DNA of 64,000 nt from Paenibacillus sp. 37 (GCF_008386395.1 NZ_CP043761.1:6014001-6078000), one strand, 5' to 3'; shown: positions 45,371 through 54,451, numbered from the stretch's first letter. Translations and numbers: made by a program. Notes: generated by a model from the sequence alone, not told the origin.

Positions 45371-45772
45371 TTATAACTCTTTCTTTTGCACCCTGAACGA
45401 TTGAATATAATTGTCAATATCGTCCTCCGGTGTATGCAACAGTCGTGCCAGATGAATCTGCATCTGTTCCAGATGGTCAATATGCTTCTGAATATCAGCG
45501 ATTTGGTCACGGACGAGTGTTTTTAACGTATCTTTTTCCATGTCTTCCTGGCTGAGCAGTTGCAGGGTCTCTTGTATCTCCTTTAAGGAATAACCCAGCA
45601 ACTGGGCATCCTTAATGAACTTAATTTTGACCAGATAATCCTCGGTATACACCCGATATCCGTTGGAGGAACGACGGGGAGCAGGCAGAATTCCACTATC
45701 TTCGTAATAACGGAGAGTTGCCATACTCACACCTGTACGCTTGGCCAACATTCCTCTTGTCATGGTTTCCAT
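45371..45772 (-). CDS. MerR family transcriptional regulator
   Basis: This 133-residue regulator has the MerR winged helix (GMLAKRTGVSMATLRYYEDS, GYRVYTEDYLVKIKFIKDA) and a dimerisation coiled coil, with the C-terminal part ending after about residue 125. There is no metal-binding Cys cluster, so it is not a metal sensor; the small C-terminal domain suggests a YdeP- or AdhR-like member. The ATG at 45772 follows GGAGGAG. It is the second gene of an operon with the hydrolase upstream, behind a MerR-type promoter. Confidence 0.9.
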   Translation of the reverse strand: METMTRGMLAKRTGVSMATLRYYEDSGILPAPRRSSNGYRVYTEDYLVKIKFIKDAQLLGYSLKEIQETLQLLSQEDMEKDTLKTLVRDQIADIQKHIDHLEQMQIHLARLLHTPEDDIDNYIQSFRVQKKEL

Positions 45773-45797
45773 GCCTACTCCTCCACCCCTTGCGAAT

Positions 45798-47291
45798 TTA
45801 TTGTGTTTGTTTGTTGCGTATCTTGGTATACGTGGCATCATAAGTAACCTCAGAAAACTGAGATGCAGGGCCTTGCAATAACGGCTGCTCCTCTCCTTTG
45901 AGATAACGGTCAAAGAATGCGAGCGCATAGGATCTAGTTATATCCACATTATGTTCTGGCGTCATGCCTCTGGCAAATAGTTTCGGTGAAATTAATGAAA
46001 TATCCGTAAAGCTTTGATGGAAGAAATTCTCCACCTTCAGATAATAGGTATCATTCAGACTGCTCGTCATCACATGGTCCAGATCCGGCTCAAACTCAGG
46101 GTAGAACACGTTATCTTTGGATGTAGCATTCGGATCGAAGCTTTTAGCCGTTTCACCAGACATGATGTACATAAAAGGCTGTTTTAATGACGTCTTGGAG
46201 ACGCTGCCCCAGAAGCCGCCTTCCAGACTGAGTCCTGCACGTAAACGTTCATCCTGTGCGAGTGCTTCGGCTGTTGTAGCCCCGCCATAAGAGTGCCCCA
46301 TAATGCCTGTATGATTCAGGTCAAGCTTGCCCTCCAACACCTGATTGGGATCATTCCGATTCCACTGTTCAAGCGTGTCGAGTACAAAACGTGCATCTGC
46401 TGCACGAATGCCTACGCCCTCAACATTATATTGATACAGTTCTTCTGACGTTGCAAATTCAGGCCCGGCTTCATAAGACACTTTACGCCCATCGGGGAAG
46501 GTAACGCGAGCTGAGGTATACGGATGATCCATACCTACAACAATATAGCCATGGCTGACCAGCTCCTCGACAGCAGTCATGCTCTGGAAACGGGCAGAAC
46601 GGACACCGGGAGAGAACAGCACCACCGGATAAGAAGGGCTTGCGTCTGATATGGCTGCGCCTTTAACCACATGTGTCGGAATGGTATCAAGGTAGCTGAA
46701 CACCTTGGGCGGGATACCAAATACCAGACTGATGGCTTCTCCAAGTTCAGACGGGTAAGACTCAGGAGTTATCTCCTTGACATCCTCCGGGTTCACTGGA
46801 TACCACACGTTAATCATCAGTTCCCGCTTGTCCCCGCTTTCGGGTGTAAACGTCTCTTCACGGGTTTCATCCACCAATTGTTGCGAAAATGTACCGATTG
46901 CAAACTGCCCTGTAGGATCAGGTATCGTAAATGCTGGAAAATACCAAGTGAGCAGTCCTGAGCCAGCGCCAGAGACCAGCGCCAGCATCGCAACCAGCGT
47001 GAGTTGAAGCCATGAACGCCATGTCGGTTTCTGCTTCTCTGCAAACTGCCCAGTGACTCGGTTACGATACTCTTTCACTACCTTAATGATTAATACGATG
47101 AAGATTATGCCTGCAACAAGATACGTTGGCAGCAGCATCACGCGAAACGAATCTAATATACCGTGAAGCAGCAATGCTAATATCAAGGCAGCCGACATCC
47201 CTGCCGCAAGTTTCCGACGCTTTGAGTACATAGGTATACACAACGCTGCGCCAATCGTTACAAGTACCAGTATCCATTCCATTAGTTTCAT
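45798..47291 (-). CDS. Membrane-anchored alpha/beta hydrolase (PAF-acetylhydrolase-like)
   Basis: This protein (about 497 residues) has four N-terminal membrane helices (about residues 5-115), then an alpha/beta hydrolase domain with the nucleophile in MGHSYGGAT (Ser near 334) and an oxyanion segment PVVLFSPGV. The domain resembles plasma platelet-activating-factor acetylhydrolases and bacterial dienelactone-type esterases. The substrate is unknown. GGAGG precedes two adjacent ATGs; the second (47291) has the better spacing. It is the first gene of the merR-linked operon. Confidence 0.88.
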   Translation of the reverse strand: MKLMEWILVLVTIGAALCIPMYSKRRKLAAGMSAALILALLLHGILDSFRVMLLPTYLVAGIIFIVLIIKVVKEYRNRVTGQFAEKQKPTWRSWLQLTLVAMLALVSGAGSGLLTWYFPAFTIPDPTGQFAIGTFSQQLVDETREETFTPESGDKRELMINVWYPVNPEDVKEITPESYPSELGEAISLVFGIPPKVFSYLDTIPTHVVKGAAISDASPSYPVVLFSPGVRSARFQSMTAVEELVSHGYIVVGMDHPYTSARVTFPDGRKVSYEAGPEFATSEELYQYNVEGVGIRAADARFVLDTLEQWNRNDPNQVLEGKLDLNHTGIMGHSYGGATTAEALAQDERLRAGLSLEGGFWGSVSKTSLKQPFMYIMSGETAKSFDPNATSKDNVFYPEFEPDLDHVMTSSLNDTYYLKVENFFHQSFTDISLISPKLFARGMTPEHNVDITRSYALAFFDRYLKGEEQPLLQGPASQFSEVTYDATYTKIRNKQTQ

Positions 47292-47322
47292 CATTTATCC
47301 TCCAAACGTTGTTGATGAAACA

Positions 47323-47354
47323 AGAATAAACCTTGAAGTATACTTCAAGGTCAA
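47323..47354 (-). promoter_or_regulatory. MerR-type promoter with 22-bp palindrome
   Basis: The -35 is TTGACC (47349-47354) and the -10 is TATTCT (47323-47328), with a 20 bp spacer, the over-long spacing used by MerR activators. A perfect 22 bp palindrome (47330-47351, core CTTGAAGTATACTTCAAG) fills the spacer. It lies 32 bp upstream of the hydrolase gene and is the likely site of the regulator encoded at 45371. Confidence 0.85.
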
Positions 47355-47374
47355 GGCTGTATTTCAGAAACAAT

Positions 47375-48937
47375 TTATTGAGGAATTCGTATATCCCATT
47401 TGCTAAGTTCGGTCAATGTACACGTTCCGGACGCGAAAGCCTTAATACCTGTTGAGTTCGGCCCAGGATATATCCGCCCTGTCATTACCTGCTCTCCCTG
47501 CTGAATGAACACCTCAATGGAGCTGACATCCATAAAAATATGAAGTTCCAGCTTCCCGTCAAGCAGTTCCACGGTCGCAGCACGTTCTCCCCCCGGCCCT
47601 TGTCCCGCCCGCTCGCGATTTAAGCATAGACGACGCTGCTGCACATCATAGGAAATCACGGTTTCTTCGTCCTCACCCGTGCGCAGTTTCAACCCAAAGT
47701 GCTGTGCTTGCTCCGCTTCGAATACAGCATACATTTCGTAACGGTCTCCGCTGATTCCAAGATCAAGATCATGTTCATCACCACTTAAATGTATACCATA
47801 CTGCTCATTGCCTTCCGATCTGTACTGTATAAGTTCGGGCAGAGGCCGGAATATCAATCGTTCTCCCCTGCGAATTAGTTGTCTCGGCAACGTCATCGCT
47901 CCAGCCCAGGCATGAGACTGTTGTGTCGGGATTTCCGTTTCCCACGTATCCATCCAGGCCACCATGATTCGTCGTCCCTGTGCATCCTCCATCGTCTGAG
48001 GTGCGTAAAAGTCGAAGCCGCAATCCAGCGGAACGTACTGCTCGTACTTCAGCACACCTTGGTCTTCATCCAGCGTTCCCATCATATAAACGGTCGAATG
48101 CAAGTTGCGATAGTTATCTCCCTGAGCAGGCATGCGCTGCGGAGACATGATCAGCACATCTTGACCATCCAGTGTGAACAGATCGGGACATTCCCAATTG
48201 TCGCCAAGCGTCCCGTCACTCTGGGCCATAATGTTAACATAACTCCAATCCTGCAAGTCCGTTGAACGGTATAACAGAATGACACCTTTGCCCGCAGCAT
48301 CATTCGATCCAAGGACACAATAGTACACACCGTTTCGTTCAAATACTTTTGGATCACGGAAGTCCTTGGGACTGGTATGAGCTGGGATTTGATCCAGTCG
48401 AATGACGGGATTCATCGCGCTTTTGACAAAATCAATTCCATTGTCCGAGACAGCGATATTCTGTGTCTGCAAGTAATCGTTATCCTTGTCGGGTCCAGTC
48501 ACCACATGCCCCGTGTACATCAGCACCAACTTGCCATCCTGCACGATCGCACTTCCAGAGAAACAGCCTCCACTGTCGTAGCTCTGATCGGGTGCCAGTG
48601 CAACAGGCAGATACGACCACGTAACCAAATCACGGCTCACCGCATGTCCCCAGTGCATCGGCCCCCATACCGGCTCGTAGGGATAATGCTGATAGAACAT
48701 ATGATACATCCCGCCAAAGTATATGAAGCCGTTGGGATCATTCATCCAGCCCACCTCCGGCATCAAATGATAGGCCATTCGATAGGTTGGATCAACCTGA
48801 TGTCGATGTTTCTTGATATATGCGTTGGCCCGGGCGAGTGTATAACTCTCCTTCGTGTGAGCCGACGAACTCGTCAGTCCAAGGTCTGTCTCTTGCCTTG
48901 TGTCCATTTCCTGTTTCTCGTATCGTTCCTTGTTCAT
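47375..48937 (-). CDS. GH32 family beta-fructofuranosidase
   Basis: This 520-residue enzyme hydrolyses sucrose or other beta-fructosides. The nucleophile is Asp67 in WMNDPNG, the transition-state stabiliser Asp195 in FRDP, and the acid/base Glu249 in WECPD. A C-terminal beta-sandwich completes the family. No signal peptide is seen, so it is intracellular. The ABC importer upstream suggests unphosphorylated sucrose or short fructans; PTS-linked sucrose-6-phosphate hydrolase is the alternative. The ATG at 48937 follows CAGGAGTGAAGG. It is the last gene of the operon. Confidence 0.94.
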   Translation of the reverse strand: MNKERYEKQEMDTRQETDLGLTSSSAHTKESYTLARANAYIKKHRHQVDPTYRMAYHLMPEVGWMNDPNGFIYFGGMYHMFYQHYPYEPVWGPMHWGHAVSRDLVTWSYLPVALAPDQSYDSGGCFSGSAIVQDGKLVLMYTGHVVTGPDKDNDYLQTQNIAVSDNGIDFVKSAMNPVIRLDQIPAHTSPKDFRDPKVFERNGVYYCVLGSNDAAGKGVILLYRSTDLQDWSYVNIMAQSDGTLGDNWECPDLFTLDGQDVLIMSPQRMPAQGDNYRNLHSTVYMMGTLDEDQGVLKYEQYVPLDCGFDFYAPQTMEDAQGRRIMVAWMDTWETEIPTQQSHAWAGAMTLPRQLIRRGERLIFRPLPELIQYRSEGNEQYGIHLSGDEHDLDLGISGDRYEMYAVFEAEQAQHFGLKLRTGEDEETVISYDVQQRRLCLNRERAGQGPGGERAATVELLDGKLELHIFMDVSSIEVFIQQGEQVMTGRIYPGPNSTGIKAFASGTCTLTELSKWDIRIPQ

Positions 48938-48983
48938 ATGTCCTTCACTCCTGTCTCTCTCTCTCTCTATCACCCAACTGAAC

Positions 48984-49814
48984 TTATTTGATAGCCCCTT
49001 GCATGACCCCCTGAATGATGTACTTCTGGGCAAACAGATACACGATCAGTACTGGCAGCAGGGTCAAGACCAGACCAGCCATCAATGGACCGTAATCGAC
49101 AGTGTATGTCCCATAAAAATAAAACGTGGACAGCGGCAGCGTGCGTTGCTCGGATGAAGTCAACACCAGGGAAGGCAGCAGAAAATCATTCCATATCCAC
49201 AATACATTCAGCACGCTAATCGTTACGGTTGTTGGCAGTAACACCGGCAGTACGATTCGAAAAAAGGTTTGCACTCTACCGCAGCCATCCATTAGAGCCG
49301 CTTCTTCAAGCTCCAGGGGAATACTTTTGATAAAGCCATGATAGATAAATACGGCGAGCGGACTGCCAAAGCCAATATACATGTAGATCAGAGACCACTT
49401 GTTATCCAGCAGGCTGAGCGAGCCGTATATTTTAACCAGCGGAATCATAATAGCCTGAAACGGAATAATCATCGCAGCTACCATCAGGAAAAAGAGATAC
49501 TGATTCACCTTGCTATTGTGGCGAACAAAGTAATGGGCTGTCATCGCCGCAAAAAGAGCAATCAGTAATACACCTGCAACGGTTATGAGCAACGAATTGC
49601 TGAAGGCGGATACATATCCCATTTTGTCAAACGCATTGACATAATTATCGAATTGAAAGGAGCTTGGTAACCCCAGCGGATCGGAAGTAATTGACTGGTT
49701 AGCCTTGAACGAATTGACGATGAGAAGTACAAACGGAAATACAAACAAAATCATCACAACGATTAATGCACTAAACTTTATCCAGTTGAAAATGCGCGAT
49801 TGTCCAGCCATCAT
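48984..49814 (-). CDS. Sugar ABC transporter permease (MalG type)
   Basis: This 276-residue permease has six helices and the ATPase-docking loop EEAALMDGCGRVQTFFRIVLP. It is the second permease of the GH32 operon, overlaps its partner by 4 bp (ATGA), and ends 46 bp before the GH32 start. It has the C-terminal form QKYIIQGVMQGAIK typical of this class. Confidence 0.94.
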   Translation of the reverse strand: MMAGQSRIFNWIKFSALIVVMILFVFPFVLLIVNSFKANQSITSDPLGLPSSFQFDNYVNAFDKMGYVSAFSNSLLITVAGVLLIALFAAMTAHYFVRHNSKVNQYLFFLMVAAMIIPFQAIMIPLVKIYGSLSLLDNKWSLIYMYIGFGSPLAVFIYHGFIKSIPLELEEAALMDGCGRVQTFFRIVLPVLLPTTVTISVLNVLWIWNDFLLPSLVLTSSEQRTLPLSTFYFYGTYTVDYGPLMAGLVLTLLPVLIVYLFAQKYIIQGVMQGAIK

Positions 49815-50701
49815 GCCTCGACCTCCAGTTTTTTGCTGAAATAAACCTGGAGCAGTGTAATGGCGGCCACGAGGATAAACAGCACAAAGGCTTCTGCCTG
49901 CCCCAATCCGTAGTCACGAGCAAGAAAGGCCTGCTCATAGACATGCATGGATACCATCTCGGTGCTCTTGAAGGGCCCGCCACTGGTCAGGGAGACGTTC
50001 AGATCATACACCATGAAACCCCGTTGCAGTGACAAAAAGATGCAGACAATAAACGAAGGAACCATCAGCGGCAATACAATGCGCGCCAGCATTTTGCGAT
50101 TACTTGCCCCATCTATGCTGGCTGCTTCCATAACATCCTTCGGCACATTCATCAGTCCTGCAATGTAGATAACCATCATATAGCCGGCATACTGCCAAAC
50201 GGTCACCACAATGAGTGCCCAGAACGCTTTGTCCGGGTCAGCCAGCCAGGAGGTGGAAAACAGAGTGAGGTTCATTTTTTGTCCCGCAAAGACGAGTACC
50301 TGATTAAAAATAAACTGCCAGATGAAACCAAGCACGATTCCACCCACCAGATTCGGCAGGAAAAATCCGGCCCGAAACCAGCCCTGCGCCTTCATTCCCC
50401 GGGTTACAGCATAAGCGAGCAGGAAAGCAACTGCATTGGTGAGCACAACGGTAATAAATACGTACTCCAGCGTCATCCCGAATGATTTCCAGAACACGGT
50501 GTCCTTGAACACACCAATATAATTATCCCAGCCAACAAAGTTTTGATCGATGGCGATGCCATCCCAGTTCGTAAACGTCAAATAAATACCATACAGAAAT
50601 GGAATAATCATCACTGTAGCAAACGCAAATAATGTCGGGCCAGTAAAGATCAGACGGGTTCGCAGACGTGTCCATAATCCTTTTTCGGTCAGCATTGTCA
50701 A
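49811..50701 (-). CDS. Sugar ABC transporter permease (MalF type)
   Basis: This 296-residue permease has six helices with the docking loop MEAASIDGASNRKMLARIVLP. It is the first permease of the GH32 operon. A 141 bp gap separates it from the binding protein. The ATG at 50701 has only a weak ribosome binding site (GAGGTTGACA). The encoded pair needs an ATPase from elsewhere (MsmX-like). Confidence 0.93.
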   Translation of the reverse strand: MTMLTEKGLWTRLRTRLIFTGPTLFAFATVMIIPFLYGIYLTFTNWDGIAIDQNFVGWDNYIGVFKDTVFWKSFGMTLEYVFITVVLTNAVAFLLAYAVTRGMKAQGWFRAGFFLPNLVGGIVLGFIWQFIFNQVLVFAGQKMNLTLFSTSWLADPDKAFWALIVVTVWQYAGYMMVIYIAGLMNVPKDVMEAASIDGASNRKMLARIVLPLMVPSFIVCIFLSLQRGFMVYDLNVSLTSGGPFKSTEMVSMHVYEQAFLARDYGLGQAEAFVLFILVAAITLLQVYFSKKLEVEA

Positions 50702-50842
50702 CCTCCACTCTATCCAAATGATTAGCCTAACGGTTATGCCGGAAACAAGTCGAACAGACCTCGTGTGGAAGCTGTATATTCATCATCTCCGGCGTACCGC
50801 AAGTCTCTCTCTATGTGCTGCTCAGGGCTAAAATTAACTCCT

Positions 50843-52171
50843 TTATTTCACGTTGCTCCAGTATGCCTGAATTTCGCTGGCAAGTCCGGCACGGTCAATG
50901 ACGTCAGCCAAGTATTTCTGCATAGATGCACCCAGTTTGGACCAGTGATCCGCAGGAAGTGTACTCATTGATTCCTCGATTTTGCCTGCCTTGATGTATT
51001 CACTAATGGATTTGCCAAGCGGATCGGTTGGCTCCAGTGTAATGTTGCTGAATGCCGGAATAATACTGGCTTGATTCACCAGGAAATCCTGACCTTTTTC
51101 GTTATAAACAATCCACTCCAAAAATTTCTTCGCAGCTTCCTGCTGCGCTGGTGTGCTCTTTTCCTTATCCAGCAATATTCGTTTGGATACGGCAGCAGAG
51201 ATTTGCGTATTACCGAAATCATCCGCATTATTGCTCACAGGTACCGGCAGGAAGCCGTATTTTCCATCTGCTGTATCAAAGCTTGAAATTTGCGGCCATG
51301 CCCAGTTGCCCTGGAACCAAATGCCAACCTCACCCTTGCCAAGCACCTCAGGTCCACGCTCATAAGTTCCGGACAGGGGAGAAGCCTTGTCAATATTGTA
51401 GGTTTTCATCAGATCAAATGTATCTAACAAGCCATTAAACACGGCGTTTGAAGCAAGGTCCACTTGACCTGCCTTCAGATCAGTAATGAATTGATCCACC
51501 TTCGCACGATCCGGCGACTGCCCACCATATGCAAGCCCCAAATAATGCGCACCAAGTGACCAATCCATCGGAGATACAATCAAAGGTGATTTTCCAGTAG
51601 TAGCGATCTTTTGAAACAGCTCATCAAGCTGTGCAGTGGTCTGTACAGACTTTGGATCGAATGTCCCACCTACCGCCTGATCCAAAACATTCTGGTTATA
51701 GATGAATCCATATCCTTCAATAGAGAACGGGAAGGCATAATTTTTGCCATCAAACGTTGTAGCCGCTGTGCTATTCTCCACAGCGTCCTTCATCCAAGAC
51801 TCGGATGTGAGATCCAGAACACGATCCTTGAATTTCTCGACATCCCCTGTATCCAGCATCATCATCGTTGTAGGGCTGCCGGAAGCATACAAAGCAGACG
51901 CTTTTTCAAACGGAGACTGTCCACTTCCTACAGGTACAATTTCAAGTGTCACATTTGGATTTTCGGCATGGAAGTCTTTAGCCGCTTGCTCCAGCTGACT
52001 GTTAATTTCCGACTTGGAATTGAGCAAGGTGATTTTGACACTCTCACTGCTGCTCCCCTCTGAGGAGGAGTTGGACTCCGTCGCTGCTTTACTTCCACAT
52101 GCCGACAATACAAGCATCATAATCAAAGACAATACCGATAATTTCATCATCCATCTCTGTTCTCTTTTCAT
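50843..52171 (-). CDS. Sugar-binding lipoprotein of the fructoside importer
   Basis: This 442-residue family 1 solute-binding protein has its lipobox at MMLVLSACGSKA. Typical fold marks are GKNYAFPFSIEGYGFIYNQNV and GKGEVGIWFQGNWAWPQI. It lies first in the operon binding protein-permease-permease-GH32, behind a consensus promoter with two LacI operators and a cre-like element. The sugar is likely sucrose or a fructo-oligosaccharide, judged by the GH32 partner. Confidence 0.92.
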   Translation of the reverse strand: MKREQRWMMKLSVLSLIMMLVLSACGSKAATESNSSSEGSSSESVKITLLNSKSEINSQLEQAAKDFHAENPNVTLEIVPVGSGQSPFEKASALYASGSPTTMMMLDTGDVEKFKDRVLDLTSESWMKDAVENSTAATTFDGKNYAFPFSIEGYGFIYNQNVLDQAVGGTFDPKSVQTTAQLDELFQKIATTGKSPLIVSPMDWSLGAHYLGLAYGGQSPDRAKVDQFITDLKAGQVDLASNAVFNGLLDTFDLMKTYNIDKASPLSGTYERGPEVLGKGEVGIWFQGNWAWPQISSFDTADGKYGFLPVPVSNNADDFGNTQISAAVSKRILLDKEKSTPAQQEAAKKFLEWIVYNEKGQDFLVNQASIIPAFSNITLEPTDPLGKSISEYIKAGKIEESMSTLPADHWSKLGASMQKYLADVIDRAGLASEIQAYWSNVK

Positions 52172-52202
52172 CTTGTTATGGCCCCCAATCAGTAGTTTAA
52201 AA

Positions 52203-52260
52203 GGAAACGCTTACAAATCGAATTATAATGTCAAAGGTTTGACATGTCAATCGTTTGACA
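52203..52260 (-). promoter_or_regulatory. Promoter with two abutting LacI operators and a cre-like site
   Basis: The -35 is TTGACA (52245-52250) and the -10 is TATAAT (52222-52227), with a 17 bp spacer. Operator 1 (52229-52244, TGTCAAAGGTTTGACA) lies exactly in the spacer. Operator 2 (52245-52260, TGTCAATCGTTTGACA) follows directly and covers the -35. A cre-like element (52203-52215, TGTAAGCGTTTCC on the minus strand) begins 6 bp past the -10. Confidence 0.88.
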
Positions 52261-52316
52261 TACCATTCAAAAAAAATATTATTGCGCCTTGTTTTTTCGT
52301 GGCAAAAGGACAAACA

Positions 52317-52342
52317 GGAAAAAACGACCTGTATCAGGTCGT
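52317..52342 (-). terminator. lacI-type gene terminator overlapping its stop codon
   Basis: ACGACCTG pairs with CAGGTCGT around a three-base loop, followed by TTTTTT on the minus strand. The stop codon (52334-52336) lies inside the hairpin. Confidence 0.85.
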
Positions 52343-53314
52343 CTCTCTCTCCACTAAGGTAACTGGCAAAATATGCTCCATTCCGATCTTCTCTTCCGCG
52401 AGCTCGCGCCGAATCAGATCAATCGCCAGCTTAGCCATGGCCTCCACCGGCTGCCTGATCGTTGTTATGCCAGGCACCGTATACGCTGCCGCACGACTGT
52501 CATCATAACCTACAATAGCAATATCGTCAGGTACCTTGCGCCCACCTAACATGATCTGCTTCAGCGCATGCACCGCCATCAGATCACTCGTTACAAAGAG
52601 CCCATCCACCTCCGGGTGTTGTGCAAGCAGCTTATCCACCAATTCCGTATACTGATGCTGATCAAACACATTCAGATCGGTTTCATGAATCATGACCGGC
52701 TTGACTCCATGAGCCTGCAATGTATCAACGAAACCTGTCGTCCGGCGATTGGACAACATTTGCAATTCCAAATTACCACAGATATGTGCCAGATTCCGTC
52801 TGTTCTTCGAGAGCAGCAATTCAGCAGCCATAACCCCTCCCTGATAGTTATCAGATGAGATAAAAGGGATGTCTTCACCGATCTTACGATCAAAGGTCAC
52901 GATTGGGGAATGCAAATTCATATACTCATCGACTTCAAGTGTATGACTTCCCATAATAATGCCATCCACGCGATTACCCTTGAGCATTTCCACATATTCA
53001 CGCTCTTTGGAAGGGTCCATGTGGGAATTGCATAACATAATTTTAAATCCATTCTGGTATGCATGGTACTCGACATAGTTAGCCAGTTCTCCAAAAAACG
53101 GATGGGATACATCGGGAATAATCAAGCCTATAACATTGGATTGTTTACGCAGAAGAGAACGGGCAATTTCGTTGGGTCGATAGTTCAGTTCGTCCATGGT
53201 TTGATACACTTTATCCCGAGTCTTCTGACTGATATATCCCCGGTTGTTTAATACACGCGAGACGGTAGTTACAGAAACTCCTGCCCTGAGTGCAACATCA
53301 TGAATAGTTGCCAT
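52334..53314 (-). CDS. LacI family transcriptional regulator
   Basis: This 326-residue repressor has the LacI helix-turn-helix (IHDVALRAGVSVTTVSRVLN) with the hinge helix RPNEIARSLL, then a periplasmic-binding-protein-like effector domain. The frame extends to 53410, but AAAGAGG precedes the ATG at 53314 and the family start fits. It lies just upstream of the fructoside operon and in the same direction. The twin operators in that operon's promoter are its likely targets. It may itself respond to sucrose or fructose. Confidence 0.93.
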   Translation of the reverse strand: MATIHDVALRAGVSVTTVSRVLNNRGYISQKTRDKVYQTMDELNYRPNEIARSLLRKQSNVIGLIIPDVSHPFFGELANYVEYHAYQNGFKIMLCNSHMDPSKEREYVEMLKGNRVDGIIMGSHTLEVDEYMNLHSPIVTFDRKIGEDIPFISSDNYQGGVMAAELLLSKNRRNLAHICGNLELQMLSNRRTTGFVDTLQAHGVKPVMIHETDLNVFDQHQYTELVDKLLAQHPEVDGLFVTSDLMAVHALKQIMLGGRKVPDDIAIVGYDDSRAAAYTVPGITTIRQPVEAMAKLAIDLIRRELAEEKIGMEHILPVTLVERETT

Positions 53315-53406
53315 AACAGCCTCTTTTCCTACAACATTCTTCATACAGATCATTATTATAAACCTATTGCTAACCCTGAACCAATCCGCGGTATCTGCCC
53401 GCTCTT

Positions 53407-53856
53407 TCATTCCGCTATAATTCTCGCTCTCGGCATGCTATGCATAGCTCCGTGCGTAACATGGACCTGTACCACATACGTGCCTGGTTCTTCAAAGGTA
53501 TGCTGGATTTCATATTGCCCTTCCTCTGTCTCATTGGCAGTAATAGCCCCCTGATTCTCCAGTTCGTCCGCTGTCATCATACCTTGTTCCGGAGATACAG
53601 AAGGCGGATCGTCAAGCTCATTCCAGACCTGAAATTGCACATTGTCGGCATGGCTTAACGGTGCATCTCCCTGTGTAAGCTTCACCTGCAACTGTATTGG
53701 TTTATGAAGAGAAGCCTTCTCTGGAACGACAAGTTTCACTTTGATCATCTCTGGCATCTCACCCGATTGTGACTGCTCCTCATAAGAGCATCCCACTGTC
53801 AGGAGGACCAGAACAATCAAGGGCATGAACCAACGAGCTTGTCCACTCATCACCAT
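53407..53856 (-). CDS. YtkA-like domain lipoprotein
   Basis: This 149-residue lipoprotein has its lipobox at LLTVGCSYEEQ and one immunoglobulin-like YtkA domain (IQLQVKLTQGDAPLSHADNVQFQVW is written here only as parts LQVKLTQG and VQFQVW) with histidines near the end (VQVHVTHGAMHSMP). Such domains are found in copper- or heme-linked extracytoplasmic proteins, as in FixH. It begins 10 bp after the bdbC-like stop, so the two are co-transcribed; a link to extracytoplasmic redox or metal handling is inferred. Confidence 0.8.
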   Translation of the reverse strand: MVMSGQARWFMPLIVLVLLTVGCSYEEQSQSGEMPEMIKVKLVVPEKASLHKPIQLQVKLTQGDAPLSHADNVQFQVWNELDDPPSVSPEQGMMTADELENQGAITANETEEGQYEIQHTFEEPGTYVVQVHVTHGAMHSMPRARIIAE

Positions 53857-53866
53857 CTGTCCTTTC

Positions 53867-54319
53867 TTATAAAGAAGATTTTGATGTTTTGCCGATACCC
53901 CACAGCATTACGATGATGATAATAAAGGCGATCAGCGCCAGTAGTGGAATGGTGATGAAACCAAACCAGTTCAAATAGTCGGTATAACATGGAACCTTAC
54001 CACACGCCACGGCATTGCCTGTAGCCGAAAAGATACGCTGAATCGTTACATGATATAACGAAATGCCGCCACCTACGAAACTAAGTGGGAGTACATATTT
54101 CGTGATGCCCACGTCGTCCTTAAAGTACGCAATACCCAGCAAGATCGTTAGTGGATACATAAATATACGCTGGTACCAACATAGATCACATGGGAGAAAC
54201 CCCTTGATCTCACTGAAATAGAGACTCCCTCCTGTTGCAATAACGGAAACGGCCCAAGCAACAAATAACCGGGTATCCACATTTCTCGCTGGGCGCTCCG
54301 ATTTTGATGATGTACTCAT
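53867..54319 (-). CDS. bdbC: DsbB/BdbC-like disulfide bond formation protein
   Basis: This 150-residue membrane protein of about four helices passes electrons from a thiol oxidase to quinones. It has both cysteine pairs: CDLCWYQR near residue 40 and ACGKVPC near residue 105. In Bacillus it works with BdbD in competence pseudopilin folding; no BdbD gene is near. The ATG at 54319 follows GGGGGACAGAGG. A YtkA-like lipoprotein gene follows. Confidence 0.92.
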   Translation of the reverse strand: MSTSSKSERPARNVDTRLFVAWAVSVIATGGSLYFSEIKGFLPCDLCWYQRIFMYPLTILLGIAYFKDDVGITKYVLPLSFVGGGISLYHVTIQRIFSATGNAVACGKVPCYTDYLNWFGFITIPLLALIAFIIIIVMLWGIGKTSKSSL

Positions 54320-54451
54320 TCCTCTGTCCCCCTTTTCATTTTGCTTATACCAAATTATCATACCTCATTCTGGACTCCATCGGCTATTCAAGCTGTTATG
54401 TAGGTCATTACTCGATGATTATACCAAATATTTGAACTTTTGGGTGAAACC

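Noticed and set aside
47375..48937. PTS-type sucrose-6-phosphate hydrolase (ScrB)
   Set aside because: The GH32 enzyme could be one by sequence, but the operon encodes an ABC importer and no PTS component, so phosphorylated substrate is less likely and no symbol is given.
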